Below are positions 41,816 through 50,569 of a DNA stretch of 64,000 bases, piece by piece. Within the stretch, counting starts at the first letter, position 1; every line of letters begins with the position of its first letter. Where the stretch lies: positions 62,001 to 126,000 of the forward strand of contig NZ_ML137197.1 in NCBI RefSeq assembly GCF_004011805.1, read 5' to 3'. Position numbers and translations under genes: made by a program. Source of the DNA: Piscinibacter defluvii (GTDB lineage Bacteria > Pseudomonadota > Gammaproteobacteria > Burkholderiales > Burkholderiaceae_C). The notes below the pieces were generated by a model. It did not search any database. It was not told the origin of the DNA and saw only the letters and a program-made list of their open reading frames with translations.

Positions 41816-42949
41816 CTACTCGAGCTTCCAGCTCAGCGGGATCTCCACCACGTAGGGCTGCGGCTTGCCATCCTTGAAGCGCTGCATGAAGCGCCCGGCC
41901 TTGTAGAACACGGTCACGATCGGGTCGAACATCTCCTCGACACCGACCTGGCTGCCGTCGGCCAGGGTGGCGGCCGGCTTGTTGAAGTGGCGCTCGATTG
42001 TCCTGACGCGCGTGGCGCGCCCGCGCTCGTCGACCCAGACCCGGATCCGCATCGAGCCTTCGATGCCGGCCCGGGCCGCCTCGGGCGGGTACTCCAGCGC
42101 GACGGCCCCCGGTTCGAACTCGCCCGTGGCCGCACCGCGGACCGAGCGCGTCGACCCGGCGGCCTCCGGCGCTTCGATGGCCGCACGCATGCCGTGCACG
42201 AGGTGGTCGCGGCGCAGCAGGCGGCCCGCCTCTCCGGGGGCGGCATTCAGCGCGGACACGTAGATCCGGGTCGTTGCGCACTCCTCCTCGGCGGAGCCCG
42301 GGCTGGCCTGGCTCCATCGCCGGAGCAATCGCTCGCGGTCGGCCTCCGGCACCTGGGTCAGCAGCCTGAGGCTGGCCGACGCGAGTTCCTGCTCCTGGGG
42401 CATCGGCCGGGGCACCTCGTTGGCCAGTGCCGCCAGGTAGACCCGCCTGAGGATCCGGAAGTAGTCGCGCAGTTCGCTCGCCGGGTACTTGACCAGCGCG
42501 GCGACATCGGTGTCGGCGCCGCCCGTGGACAGCTTGACGCAGGTGTCCTGGTCGAGCGCGGTGCGGAACACCGCGGAGCGCCAGATGAAGGCCAGCTCGT
42601 CGTCGCTGAGCAGGGCCAGGCCGGCCAGGAGCGTCTCACGGTAATGGCGCACCCAGGCGCCGTAGGCCTCGTCGCGGCTGGCCGGCCGGTGCGAGCGCAG
42701 CCACGCGGCCGTGGCCTGGACGAACGCGTCGTCCTGGAACAGGCCGAGGAGGTACTCGCGGGCCGCCTGCCGGGCATCGGGGACGGCCTCGAGCCCACCC
42801 ACCACCGTCGTGTAGCTCGGCTCCGTGTCGAGGCGCTCGAGCGCGAGGGCCCGGATGTCCGCGAGGCCGGGCGCCACGGCGGCGTGCCCGTGCGCCGACA
42901 GTGCCAGCGATGCGGCGATGAAGAGTCTGCGCACGTGCGGGAGCGGCAT
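41816..42949 (-). CDS. Secreted protein with a C-terminal TonB-like domain
   Basis: The 377-residue protein has a signal peptide (MPLPHVRRLFIAASLALSAHG). A helical, acidic N-terminal region of about 250 residues follows with no recognised motif. The C-terminal 95 residues look like a TonB C-terminal/energy-transducer domain (GIEGSMRIRVWVDERGRATRVRTIE, then a beta strand VVEIPLSWKLE). No transmembrane anchor or proline-rich spacer is present, so it is unlikely to act as TonB itself. The ATG 42949 has AGGAAG upstream. It is the last gene of the minus-strand group starting with the FeeM-like gene, 71 bp after the TPR gene. Confidence 0.7.
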   Translation of the reverse strand: MPLPHVRRLFIAASLALSAHGHAAVAPGLADIRALALERLDTEPSYTTVVGGLEAVPDARQAAREYLLGLFQDDAFVQATAAWLRSHRPASRDEAYGAWVRHYRETLLAGLALLSDDELAFIWRSAVFRTALDQDTCVKLSTGGADTDVAALVKYPASELRDYFRILRRVYLAALANEVPRPMPQEQELASASLRLLTQVPEADRERLLRRWSQASPGSAEEECATTRIYVSALNAAPGEAGRLLRRDHLVHGMRAAIEAPEAAGSTRSVRGAATGEFEPGAVALEYPPEAARAGIEGSMRIRVWVDERGRATRVRTIERHFNKPAATLADGSQVGVEEMFDPIVTVFYKAGRFMQRFKDGKPQPYVVEIPLSWKLE

Positions 42950-43020
42950 GGGGACCCACTTCCTGGCTGACCTCTGGCGAGCCGAAGCTCCAAACGCGGC
43001 GTTGCTCACGGACAGCGGCC

Positions 43021-45378
43021 TCAACGCCCCGAGAGGACCTGCAGATTGTCCACGACGAGGGCGGCACGGCGTTCGAACAGCGCCGGCGCCTTCTCGGCCA
43101 GGGCGCGGTAGATGGCGAGCGCTTCCTCGAAGTGCCTGCGTGCCTCGTCGATCCGGCTGTCGAAGGCGTTCAGGACGCCCAGGTGGTTGAGTGACGACGC
43201 GTAGTCCTCCAGGTAGACGTCGGGGTTCGCGCTCGCCAGGCCGCGGCGGATCTCCAGCGCCTCCTCGAGGTATCCCCGCGCCACCTTGTAGCGAAGCACT
43301 GCGCGGCTCAGGACGCCCAGGTTGGTGAGTGTCGTGGCCACGTCCGGCAGGTGGACTGCGGCGCTCTGCCGGGCCAGCCGGCGGCGGATGTCCAGGGCTT
43401 CCTCGAGCTGCAGGCGTGCCTCGGGGTAGCGCGCCTCGTCGGTGTTGAGCACGCCGAAGGTGCTGAGGGCGAGAGCGAGATCGGGCAGGTAGACCTCGGG
43501 CTGGGTGGCCACCAGGCCCCGGTAGATCGCGACGACTTCCTCGTACTGCTTGCGCGCCTCGTCGTTGCGGCCATCGTCGCGGTTCAGCAGGCCCAGCCTG
43601 CCGAGCGTGCTGGCGAGATCAGGGAGGTGAATGTCCGGCTCCCTCACGGCCAGGTCACGGCGGATGTCGAGCGCTTCCTCGAGCTGGGCGCGGGCCTCGG
43701 CGTCGCGGTCCTCGTCGCGGTTCAACGAGCTCAGATTGGACAGCATGGTGGCGACGCCGGTCAGATGCGCGTCGGGGTTCGTCGCGGCCAGCTTGCGACG
43801 GATGGCGAGCCCCTCCTCGTAGTACTTGCGCGCCTCGTCGTGGCGCCGCTCCTCCTTGCTGAGGAGGCCGAGGTTGTTGAGCGTGGTGGCGAGCGTTCCC
43901 GAATAGGCCTCGGGGTTGGCCAGCACCAGCGTGCGCCGGATCTCCAGCGCTTCCTCGTACAGCCGGCGCGCCTCCTGGTGGCGATTCTCGACGCGGCTCA
44001 GGCCGGCGAGGCTGCTCAGCGCGGACGCGAGTTCCGGCCGGTGGACCGCCGGGTCCTCCCGGGCGAGGACGCGGCGGATGACGAGGGCCTCCTCGTACAG
44101 CCGGCGCGCCTCGTCGTGGCGGTTCTGCTCGCGGCTCACCGAGGCCAGGTTGCCCAGCGCGACGGCCACATAGCGCCGGTAGACCGCGTCCCGGCTGGCC
44201 AGATCACGGCAGATCGCCAGCGACTCCTCGAACCGCCGGCGCGCTTCGTCGTAGCGGTTCTCGTCGTCATTCATGACGCCCAGGCTGGTGAGCGCATGGG
44301 CCACATAGGGCAGGTAGAGGTCGGCGTGACGGCGCTGGGCCAGCGTGCGGTAGAGCGCCAGCGCCTCCTCGTACTGGCCGCGCGCCTCGATGCGGCGCTT
44401 CTCGCCGCGCCGCAGGTCGGCGAGGTTGTCGAGGGTCCGCGCCACGGTTCGGTCGTCCGCAGCCTGGCGCGCCAGGGGCAAGGCCTGTTCGAGACCGCGC
44501 CGCGCCTGCGCCGTGTGATCTTGCCCCTTGTGGAAGAAGGCGTACGCATACCACGCGGCGGGCGACGCGGGCGCCTCCCCGACGGCCTGCTCGTAGGCCT
44601 GAGCGGCGCCGTCCGGGTCGAACATCAGGCTGTGCAGCAGCCCGCGCAGCGGCCAGCCGGGCGCCGCCTGGCCCCGCTCGGCGCTCAGGCGCTGCAGCGC
44701 CGCCTCGGCCCGCCCGTCCAGGAACAGGCGCCATGCCTCGCGGTGCGCACCGGCGCCTGGGTCATCCCCACGGGCCGCGGCGTGCCAGGCCCATTCGTCC
44801 AGCTGGGCCAGGGCTTCGCTGCGTTCGCGCACGAGACGGTCGCGCTCCGCGGCGGTGGCGGCGCCACGCTGCTCGAGTCCGGCGAGCCGGCCCTGGTAGA
44901 CCTGCTCGACGACCTGCTTGCCCTTCCGGTCGAGCAGTTCCCCCGTCCAGCGCTCCCGCTCGGCTTCCGGGCTGAGGATGACCACCAGCGGCAGCGGTTC
45001 GGCAACGTCGGTCGGCGCGGCACGGTCCAGCTGCACGTCGTTGAGCACCACCCAGCCCGGCGGCGGAGTCACCCGCACCCGGATGCCCTGCGCGGCCTGG
45101 TCGTCGGGCAACGACAGCACGAACCGGCCATCGTCGCCGGTGATCGCCGGCTCGGCGCCGCGCGCCGACACCTCGACGGCGGGCACCGGCGGGCCCGCCT
45201 CGTGGTTCTGCACCACCCGCCCGCTCAGCGTCGTGGCAGACCAGGTCTGCGCGGCGGCGAACAGCCCGATCGCCGCGACGAGGCAACGCGACACCGACCA
45301 CGCGGCGACCGGTCGACTGCACGGTTCGCCGGCGGGCGTGGCCGCCCCGGCGAGACCGGCCGCGATGGGGCTCGTCAT
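43021..45378 (-). CDS. Large kinesin-light-chain-type TPR protein with an N-terminal beta domain
   Basis: The 785-residue protein has an Ala-rich signal or anchor segment (VSRCLVAAIGLFAAAQTWS). A carboxypeptidase-regulatory-like beta domain follows (LSGRVVQNHEAGPPVPAVEVSARGAEPAITGDDGRF), then a coiled coil. About ten tandem TPR-like repeats of about 46 residues each carry the consensus R-x-DEAR-xx-(Y/F)EEAL-x-IRR-x-LA. The repeats are very similar to one another (HDEARRLYEEALVIRR, HQEARRLYEEALEIRR), pointing to recent duplication. It probably sits in the periplasm as a protein-binding scaffold. A GGGAGA site supports the ATG at 45378. It is followed by the TonB-C-like gene. Confidence 0.8.
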   Translation of the reverse strand: MTSPIAAGLAGAATPAGEPCSRPVAAWSVSRCLVAAIGLFAAAQTWSATTLSGRVVQNHEAGPPVPAVEVSARGAEPAITGDDGRFVLSLPDDQAAQGIRVRVTPPPGWVVLNDVQLDRAAPTDVAEPLPLVVILSPEAERERWTGELLDRKGKQVVEQVYQGRLAGLEQRGAATAAERDRLVRERSEALAQLDEWAWHAAARGDDPGAGAHREAWRLFLDGRAEAALQRLSAERGQAAPGWPLRGLLHSLMFDPDGAAQAYEQAVGEAPASPAAWYAYAFFHKGQDHTAQARRGLEQALPLARQAADDRTVARTLDNLADLRRGEKRRIEARGQYEEALALYRTLAQRRHADLYLPYVAHALTSLGVMNDDENRYDEARRRFEESLAICRDLASRDAVYRRYVAVALGNLASVSREQNRHDEARRLYEEALVIRRVLAREDPAVHRPELASALSSLAGLSRVENRHQEARRLYEEALEIRRTLVLANPEAYSGTLATTLNNLGLLSKEERRHDEARKYYEEGLAIRRKLAATNPDAHLTGVATMLSNLSSLNRDEDRDAEARAQLEEALDIRRDLAVREPDIHLPDLASTLGRLGLLNRDDGRNDEARKQYEEVVAIYRGLVATQPEVYLPDLALALSTFGVLNTDEARYPEARLQLEEALDIRRRLARQSAAVHLPDVATTLTNLGVLSRAVLRYKVARGYLEEALEIRRGLASANPDVYLEDYASSLNHLGVLNAFDSRIDEARRHFEEALAIYRALAEKAPALFERRAALVVDNLQVLSGR

Positions 45379-45482
45379 GCATCTCTCCCTGGAATCGTCT
45401 GGATCGCGTCGCACGGGCGCGGCCGGCACCGGTCGACGCGTGCGGCGATTCTGGCCGATGGCGAGCCCGGCACGCCCGATCG

Positions 45483-46514
45483 TCAGCCCCCCGCCGGCCG
45501 ATACCTGAACACCGCCCGGATCAGCCCGTGGTCGTTGCTGCCCTCGGCCTCGTGGTCCTCGCGGTTGAGGTGGTCGTTGTCGACCGTCATGCCGTCGAAC
45601 AGCCAGCGGCGCTTGCGGCTGTGGTCGTAGAACTCCTGGCTGACCAGGATGTGGTCGAGCGATTCGCGCACGCCCTCGTGCACGTGGGTGTAGTACACGT
45701 CGCGCGTGTCGCGGAACTCCTGCAGCGTCTGCGCGGTGTACAGGGCCACGTCGCTGCCGCCGGTGGCGTCGGAGAACAGGTAGCGCGGCTGCTCGGTCAG
45801 GATGTTGGCAGTGTTGCTGAGCTGCGCGTCGTTGATGTCGCCCAGCACGATCACCGGTGTGTCGTTGTCCTTCATCAGCTCGGTCAGCATCACGCGCAGC
45901 GCGGCCGCCTCGGCGGTGCGGCGGATGGTCGCCAGCGCCGCGCCCAGCGCGTTGGCGTGCTTGCCGTAGCGCGCCGGGTCGGCCCGGTACCAGGGCTCGT
46001 AGTAGACCTTGCTCGGCGCCTTGGACTTGAAATGGCACACGAACACATGCACCTCGGGCTCGTCGTCGCGCGGCTGGATGCGCAGGTGCAGCACCGGGCG
46101 CGAGAAGCCGTCGATCGACACCGCGATCTCGGGTGACTGCGCGTCGTCGCCGCCGGCAGCCAGGCGCAGGGCCGGCGGGAAGTCGGCGATCCACTCCGGC
46201 TCGCCCACGCGCAGCCCGCGGCGCAGCAGCGCCGCGCAGACGATGCGCCGCCCGTCGGTGCCCGGCGGCACGATCAGCTCGTGCGTGGCCTCCAGCCCGG
46301 CCTGCTGCACCGCGCGCGCCAGCGAGGCGGCGTGCCAGAGCTCCTGGAAGCCGACCAGGTCGGACTCGAGCAGCCGCAGCATGCGGGCCGTCCAGGCGGT
46401 CTTCAGGGCGTGCTGCTCGGCGCTCCAGCCGTCGCGGTCGCCGTACAGGCGCAGGCCCGGCTCGTTGAAGTTGTAGAGGTTGAAGGTGGCGATGCTGAGG
46501 GTGCGCAGCTTCAT
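45483..46514 (-). CDS. Endonuclease/exonuclease/phosphatase (EEP) family protein
   Basis: The 343-residue protein contains the EEP metal and catalytic motifs: ATFNLYNF at the N-terminus, VGFQELWH (metal-binding Glu), HVFVCHFKSK, VIVLGDINDAQ and SLDHILVS. NDHGLIRAVF gives the final Asp-His. It has no signal peptide. The family covers nucleases and phosphodiesterases, and substrate cannot be predicted. The start MKLRTLSIATFN is well placed. It lies between the FeeM-like gene and the TPR gene on the same strand, 78 bp and 104 bp away. Confidence 0.85.
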   Translation of the reverse strand: MKLRTLSIATFNLYNFNEPGLRLYGDRDGWSAEQHALKTAWTARMLRLLESDLVGFQELWHAASLARAVQQAGLEATHELIVPPGTDGRRIVCAALLRRGLRVGEPEWIADFPPALRLAAGGDDAQSPEIAVSIDGFSRPVLHLRIQPRDDEPEVHVFVCHFKSKAPSKVYYEPWYRADPARYGKHANALGAALATIRRTAEAAALRVMLTELMKDNDTPVIVLGDINDAQLSNTANILTEQPRYLFSDATGGSDVALYTAQTLQEFRDTRDVYYTHVHEGVRESLDHILVSQEFYDHSRKRRWLFDGMTVDNDHLNREDHEAEGSNDHGLIRAVFRYRPAGG

Positions 46515-46592
46515 GCTCGGCTCCAGGCTCGTGGAGCCCGAGCTATCGCGCTGCGGCGCGGCGCGCGCAATCCCCAGGGCGTTGCGGATTGA

Positions 46593-47249
46593 TCAGGCGA
46601 CGGCCTCGGCGCGCGCGCTCTCGGCCAGCGGGCGCTCCTCGAACAGCTGGATGTCCGGGTGCCAGGTCTCGACCATGAACGGGTACAGGCCGTGGCCGGC
46701 GCCCAGCCAGGTGCGCTCGGCGGCGACGATGTCCAGCGCCAGGATGCGGTGCGGCAGCCCGCCGGCATGTGCCAGCGGCACCCTCGTGTTCTCGCCCAGC
46801 ACGTCCTCGAAGCCGAGGCGGCGGTAGATGCGGATCAGCGGCTCGCTGCGCGCGCCGATCACCAGGTGGCGCACCTGGCTGGCCAGGCCGTACAGGTAGC
46901 AGGCCTTCATCAGCGCCAGGCGCACCTGCGGGTCGGCGCCGGGCAGCACCGCCAGGCGCGTGATCTCGGCACGCGGGCGCTCGGCCAGCCGGTGCGGCAG
47001 GATCAGGCTGTGCTCGAGCAGCAGTGGCGCGTGCTGGTTGCGCTGGATGCGCAGCGTGCCCACGGCGGCGCCGCTGGCCTTGTCGCGCGCGATCAGCAGC
47101 GCGGTACCCGGCTGGGTGTCGAGCGCGTCGGGCCGCTCCAGCGGCTGGGCCATGGCCGGCAGGTGGCGGCCGTAGGCCTGGCTGCGCACCCGGCAGGCGT
47201 CGGCCAGATCGGCGGGGTGGCGCGCCACGCGCAGGGTGAAGGGCAGCAT
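46593..47249 (-). CDS. FeeM-like N-acyl amino acid synthase (GNAT fold)
   Basis: The 218-residue protein resembles the FeeM/N-acyl amino acid synthase type of GNAT-fold enzymes and the exosortase-associated acyltransferases. Characteristic segments are [43 protein letters not shown] and [19 protein letters not shown]. Such enzymes use an acyl carrier protein thioester to acylate an amino acid. No acyl carrier protein or exosortase gene lies nearby, so it is an orphan here. The ATG at 47249 is preferred to a GTG four codons upstream. It is divergent from lspA. Confidence 0.72.
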   Translation of the reverse strand: MLPFTLRVARHPADLADACRVRSQAYGRHLPAMAQPLERPDALDTQPGTALLIARDKASGAAVGTLRIQRNQHAPLLLEHSLILPHRLAERPRAEITRLAVLPGADPQVRLALMKACYLYGLASQVRHLVIGARSEPLIRIYRRLGFEDVLGENTRVPLAHAGGLPHRILALDIVAAERTWLGAGHGLYPFMVETWHPDIQLFEERPLAESARAEAVA

Positions 47250-47338
47250 CGAGGTCGGCACGGGGCCATGGTCGCGCGGCGGCGCCGCACCCGGTGCCGC
47301 GAATAGGGGCGCGGATCGGCCGCAAACCGCCGCTCGGT

Positions 47339-47344
47339 TACAGT
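47339..47344 (+). promoter_or_regulatory. -10-like TACAGT upstream of lspA
   Basis: TACAGT lies 27 nt before the lspA ATG in the 122-bp divergent gap. It gives lspA its own promoter, as needed since the gene is no longer behind ileS. No -35 element is clear. Confidence 0.4.
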
Positions 47345-47371
47345 CGCCCCGGCTTCGTCTTCCCCTGCTGC

Positions 47372-47866
47372 ATGGCCTCGTCCTCCCTGCGTTCCTCCTC
47401 GTTGTTGCCGTGGCTCGCGATCGCCGCGCTCGTCATCGTCGCCGACCAGTTCACCAAGACGCTGATCCTCGGCTGGTTCCAGCTCGGCGACAGCCGCAGC
47501 GTGACCTCCTTCTTCAACCTCGTGCGCGTGCATAACACCGGCGCGGCGTTCTCGTTCCTGGCCGGCGCCTCGGGCTGGCAGCGCTGGTTCTTCGTCGGCC
47601 TGGGGGCGGCGGCCGCGGTGTTCATCGTCTGGCTGCTGCGCAGCCACGGCGGGCAGCGGCTGTTCGCCACGGCGCTGGCGCTGATCCTCGGCGGCGCGCT
47701 CGGCAACGTGGTGGACCGGCTGCTGCACGGCTACGTGGTCGACTTCATCCAGGTGCACTACGGCGGCTGGTACTTCCCGTCGTTCAACGTGGCCGACAGC
47801 GCCATCACCATCGGCGCGGCGCTGCTGATCCTCGACGAGCTGCGCCGCGTGCGGCGTTCTGGCTGA
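47372..47866 (+). CDS. lspA: Lipoprotein signal peptidase (signal peptidase II)
   Basis: The 164-residue protein has four transmembrane helices and the aspartic protease signatures of Lsp[10 protein letters not shown] in the first helix region, [33 protein letters not shown] with the first catalytic aspartate, and [11 protein letters not shown] with the second. It cleaves prolipoproteins before the lipid-modified cysteine in the inner membrane. In E. coli and most Burkholderiales it follows ileS directly; here it is 7.4 kb away. Its TGA abuts, with no gap, the convergent stop of the DUF4399-like gene. Confidence 0.95.
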   Translation: MASSSLRSSSLLPWLAIAALVIVADQFTKTLILGWFQLGDSRSVTSFFNLVRVHNTGAAFSFLAGASGWQRWFFVGLGAAAAVFIVWLLRSHGGQRLFATALALILGGALGNVVDRLLHGYVVDFIQVHYGGWYFPSFNVADSAITIGAALLILDELRRVRRSG

Positions 47867-48754
47867 CTACAGCTTGTCCTGCCCGGTGACGACCAGGGTC
47901 TGCTCGGCCGGCGGCAGCAGCTCGCGTCCCGTCGCGCCGTCGACGAAGCGCAGCCGCAGCTGGTAGCTGCCGGGCGGCACGAACAGGTTGGCCTGCGTCG
48001 CGCCGTTGCTCAGGTCCACGGCCTGCTGCAGCTTGCCCTCGCGCAGCACGTCGAGGGCGAAGTGGCCGGTCTTGTCGGCCTTCTGGCCCGCGGCGCAGAC
48101 GCCGTAGCCGTCGACGCCGAAGCGCAGCGAGACCGGGCTGACCAGCGACTCGCCGTCGCGCACGTTGGTGATGGCCACCCATTCGCCGGGCCCGCGCGGG
48201 CGCGCCACCTCGTCCTGGTACCAGGCTGCGCAGCTGGCGTCGAAGTTGGCCGGGTCGATCTTCAGCGGCTCGGCGCTGCGCTTGCCGGTCACCGTGACCG
48301 TGATCTCCGGGCTGAACACGAAGTACGGCCGGTGCTCGTGGTCGGCGAACAGCAGGCGCAGCCTGTGCTCGCCCGGCGGCAGGTCGAGCACGGCGAAAGT
48401 CTGTCCCTTGCCGAAGTGGCGGTGGCCGTCGTTGAAGGGCAGCTTGTCGGTCACGCTCGGCGGCAGCGGCGTGTTCACCAGGATGTGGTGGTGGCCGGTG
48501 CCGGCCAGCACCTTGCCCGCCGGCACCACGCCCATGCCCTTGACCGCGAACTCGACCATGAACGGGCTGCGCACCTGGTAGCCGTGGCGCAGGTTGGAGA
48601 AGTTCACCGCGGTCGGCTCGCGCAGATCCACCCGGCTGCGCTCGCGTGCGTAGCGCTGCCAGCACTGCCGCTCGAGCTCGCCGCGCGGCAGCGGCGCGGC
48701 GGTGGCGGCAGTGCAGAAGGTCGCCAGGGCGAGCAGCAGGGTCTGGTTTCGCAT
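47867..48754 (-). CDS. Secreted DUF4399-like protein, duplicated domain
   Basis: The 295-residue protein has a signal peptide (MRNQTLLLALATFCTAATA). Two beta-rich DUF4399-like domains are visible. The first contains SPFMVEFAVKGMGVVPAG, GTGHHHILVNT and a histidine-rich NDGHRHFGKGQ. The second repeats the same layout with SPVSLRFGVDGYGVCAAGQKADKTGHFALDV and PPGSYQLRLRF. The His-rich loops of the first domain could bind metal; they are largely lost in the second. Role unknown; export to the periplasm is likely. Confidence 0.75.
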   Translation of the reverse strand: MRNQTLLLALATFCTAATAAPLPRGELERQCWQRYARERSRVDLREPTAVNFSNLRHGYQVRSPFMVEFAVKGMGVVPAGKVLAGTGHHHILVNTPLPPSVTDKLPFNDGHRHFGKGQTFAVLDLPPGEHRLRLLFADHEHRPYFVFSPEITVTVTGKRSAEPLKIDPANFDASCAAWYQDEVARPRGPGEWVAITNVRDGESLVSPVSLRFGVDGYGVCAAGQKADKTGHFALDVLREGKLQQAVDLSNGATQANLFVPPGSYQLRLRFVDGATGRELLPPAEQTLVVTGQDKL

Positions 48755-48855
48755 GGTCGGGTCGGGGGATCGCGGCGCGCCGATTCGGCCGGCTGACTTG
48801 TCGTGTGTCAACACCCAGGCCGCAGGCCCGTGGGCCGGGCACGACGTGCTGCGGC

Positions 48856-48861
48856 CATACT
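48856..48861 (+). promoter_or_regulatory. -10-like CATACT before the AarF-family gene
   Basis: CATACT ends 7 nt before the ATG at 48869. No ribosome binding site lies between, so a leaderless start is possible. Confidence 0.35.
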
Positions 48862-48868
48862 TGGCGCC

Positions 48869-50569
48869 ATGCTGATCGAGACCCTGGGCGCGGCGCGCGA
48901 CCTCGGCCGCCTGAAGGAAATCGCGGCGGTGCTGATCCGCCACGGTTTCGGCGACGCGGTGCGCCGCCTCGGCCTGGCCGACGCGCTGGAGCGGGCCGGC
49001 CACGCGCTGAACCACGAGCACGCGGCCGACCTGGCGCGGCTCGAGCCGCCGGTGCAGGTACGCCTGGCGATGCAGGAGCTCGGCCCGGCCTTCGTCAAGC
49101 TGGGCCAGATCCTGGCGGGCCGGGCCGACCTCTTCGGCCCCGAGTGGATCGCCGAGTTCGCGCAGCTGCACAGCCGCGTGCCGGCCGTGCCGCTGGAGGC
49201 GCTGCGCGCCCAGCTGCGCGAGGACCTGGGCGGCGAGCCCGAGTCGGTGTTCGCGCGTTTCGACCCCGAGCCGCTGGCCGCCGCGTCGATCGCGCAGGTG
49301 CACCGCGCCGCGCTGCACGACGGCACCGAGGTGGTGGTCAAGGTGCGGCGCCCCGGCATCCGCACGGTGATCGAGGCCGACCTGCGCCTGCTCGAGCGCC
49401 TGGCCGCGCTGTCCGAGACCGAGTTGCCTCAACTGCAGCCCTACCGGCCGCGCGAGCTGGTGCGCGAGTTCGGCCGCTCGCTGCAGCGCGAGCTGAACCT
49501 GGCCACCGAGTGCCGCAACGCCGAGCGCATCGCCGCCAACCTGGCCGCCCTGCCCTTCGTGCACATCCCGGCGGTGGTGTGGGCGCACACCGGCGAGCGC
49601 GTCAACGTGCAGGAGTACATCGGCGGCGTGCCAGGCGAGGACCTGGCGCGCGTCGAGCGCGAGGGGCTGGACCGCACGCTGCTCGCGCGCCGCGGCGCGC
49701 AGGCGGTGCTGAAGATGATCGTCGAGGACGGCTTCTTCCATGCCGACCCGCACCCCGGCAACGTGTTCTACCTGCCGGGCAACCGGCTCGCCTTCATCGA
49801 CTTCGGCATGGTCGGGCGGCTCTCGGCGCGGCGCCGCGAGGAGCTGCTGCAGCTGCTGCTGGGCCTGGTGCAGCGCGAGCCGCAGCCGGTGGCCGACGTG
49901 CTGCTGGACTGGGCCGGCGATGCGCACGGCGCGCAGCTCGCGCAGCTGGAGAGCGAGATCGAGGCCTTCGTCGACCAGTACCACGGCACGCCGCTGGCCG
50001 AGCTCGAGCTCGGCCAGATGCTGGCCGACGTCACCACCATCCTGCGCGAGCACCGGCTCGCGCTGCCGCCCGACCTGGCGCTGCTGATCAAGGCCTTCAT
50101 CTCGCTCGAGGGCATGGGCCGCGGGCTCGACCCCTCGTTCCACATGGCCGGCGAGGCGATGCCGATCCTGCGCCAGGTGGTGCGCGCGCGCTACCGCCCG
50201 CGCGAGCTGGGCCGGCGCGCCTGGGCCGGGCTGCGCCGCATGATCGCCGGGGCCGGTGCACTGCCGCAGGACCTGGGCCGCGTGCTGCGCCGCCTGCGCC
50301 ACGGCCACCTGCGGCTGGACATCGAACTCGCGCACCTCCGGCGCGTGGGCGACCAGATCGACCGCGCCGCCAACCGGCTCGCGCTGGCGCTGGTGATCGC
50401 CGCGCTGATCGTCGGCTCGTCGATCGTGATGACGGTCAGCGGCGGGCCCACGCTGTTCGGCCTGCCCGCCTTCGGCCTGCTCGGATTCGGCGGCGCGGTG
50501 ATCGGCGGCCTCTGGCTGCTGCGCGCGATCTGGCGCAGCGGCCACCCCCACGACGAAGGACGAGGATGA
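48869..50569 (+). CDS. AarF/UbiB-family atypical kinase
   Basis: The 566-residue protein belongs to the ABC1/ADCK family. It has FVKLGQILAGRADLF (KxGQ motif), AAASIAQVHRA (alanine-rich loop replacing the glycine loop), VVVKVRRPGI with the lysine, FFHADPHPGNVF and FIDFGMVGRL. Two transmembrane helices end the chain (LALALVIAALIVGSSIVM and FGLPAFGLLGFGGAVIGGLWLL). UbiB-type proteins support ubiquinone biosynthesis, probably by ATPase activity in lipid trafficking. It is not next to ubiE/ubiJ, so it may be a paralogue. Its TGA overlaps the next ATG. Confidence 0.88.
   Translation: MLIETLGAARDLGRLKEIAAVLIRHGFGDAVRRLGLADALERAGHALNHEHAADLARLEPPVQVRLAMQELGPAFVKLGQILAGRADLFGPEWIAEFAQLHSRVPAVPLEALRAQLREDLGGEPESVFARFDPEPLAAASIAQVHRAALHDGTEVVVKVRRPGIRTVIEADLRLLERLAALSETELPQLQPYRPRELVREFGRSLQRELNLATECRNAERIAANLAALPFVHIPAVVWAHTGERVNVQEYIGGVPGEDLARVEREGLDRTLLARRGAQAVLKMIVEDGFFHADPHPGNVFYLPGNRLAFIDFGMVGRLSARRREELLQLLLGLVQREPQPVADVLLDWAGDAHGAQLAQLESEIEAFVDQYHGTPLAELELGQMLADVTTILREHRLALPPDLALLIKAFISLEGMGRGLDPSFHMAGEAMPILRQVVRARYRPRELGRRAWAGLRRMIAGAGALPQDLGRVLRRLRHGHLRLDIELAHLRRVGDQIDRAANRLALALVIAALIVGSSIVMTVSGGPTLFGLPAFGLLGFGGAVIGGLWLLRAIWRSGHPHDEGRG

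Noticed and set aside
43080-44500. Regularly spaced similar segments that could suggest a CRISPR or DNA repeat array.
   Set aside because: The periodicity is about 138 bp and in frame; it reflects the 46-residue TPR units, with no short identical repeats separated by unique spacers.
48869-50569. Naming the AarF-family gene ubiB outright.
   Set aside because: Motifs fit the family, but it lacks the usual ubiE-ubiJ neighbourhood, so it may be a paralogue; the symbol was left empty.
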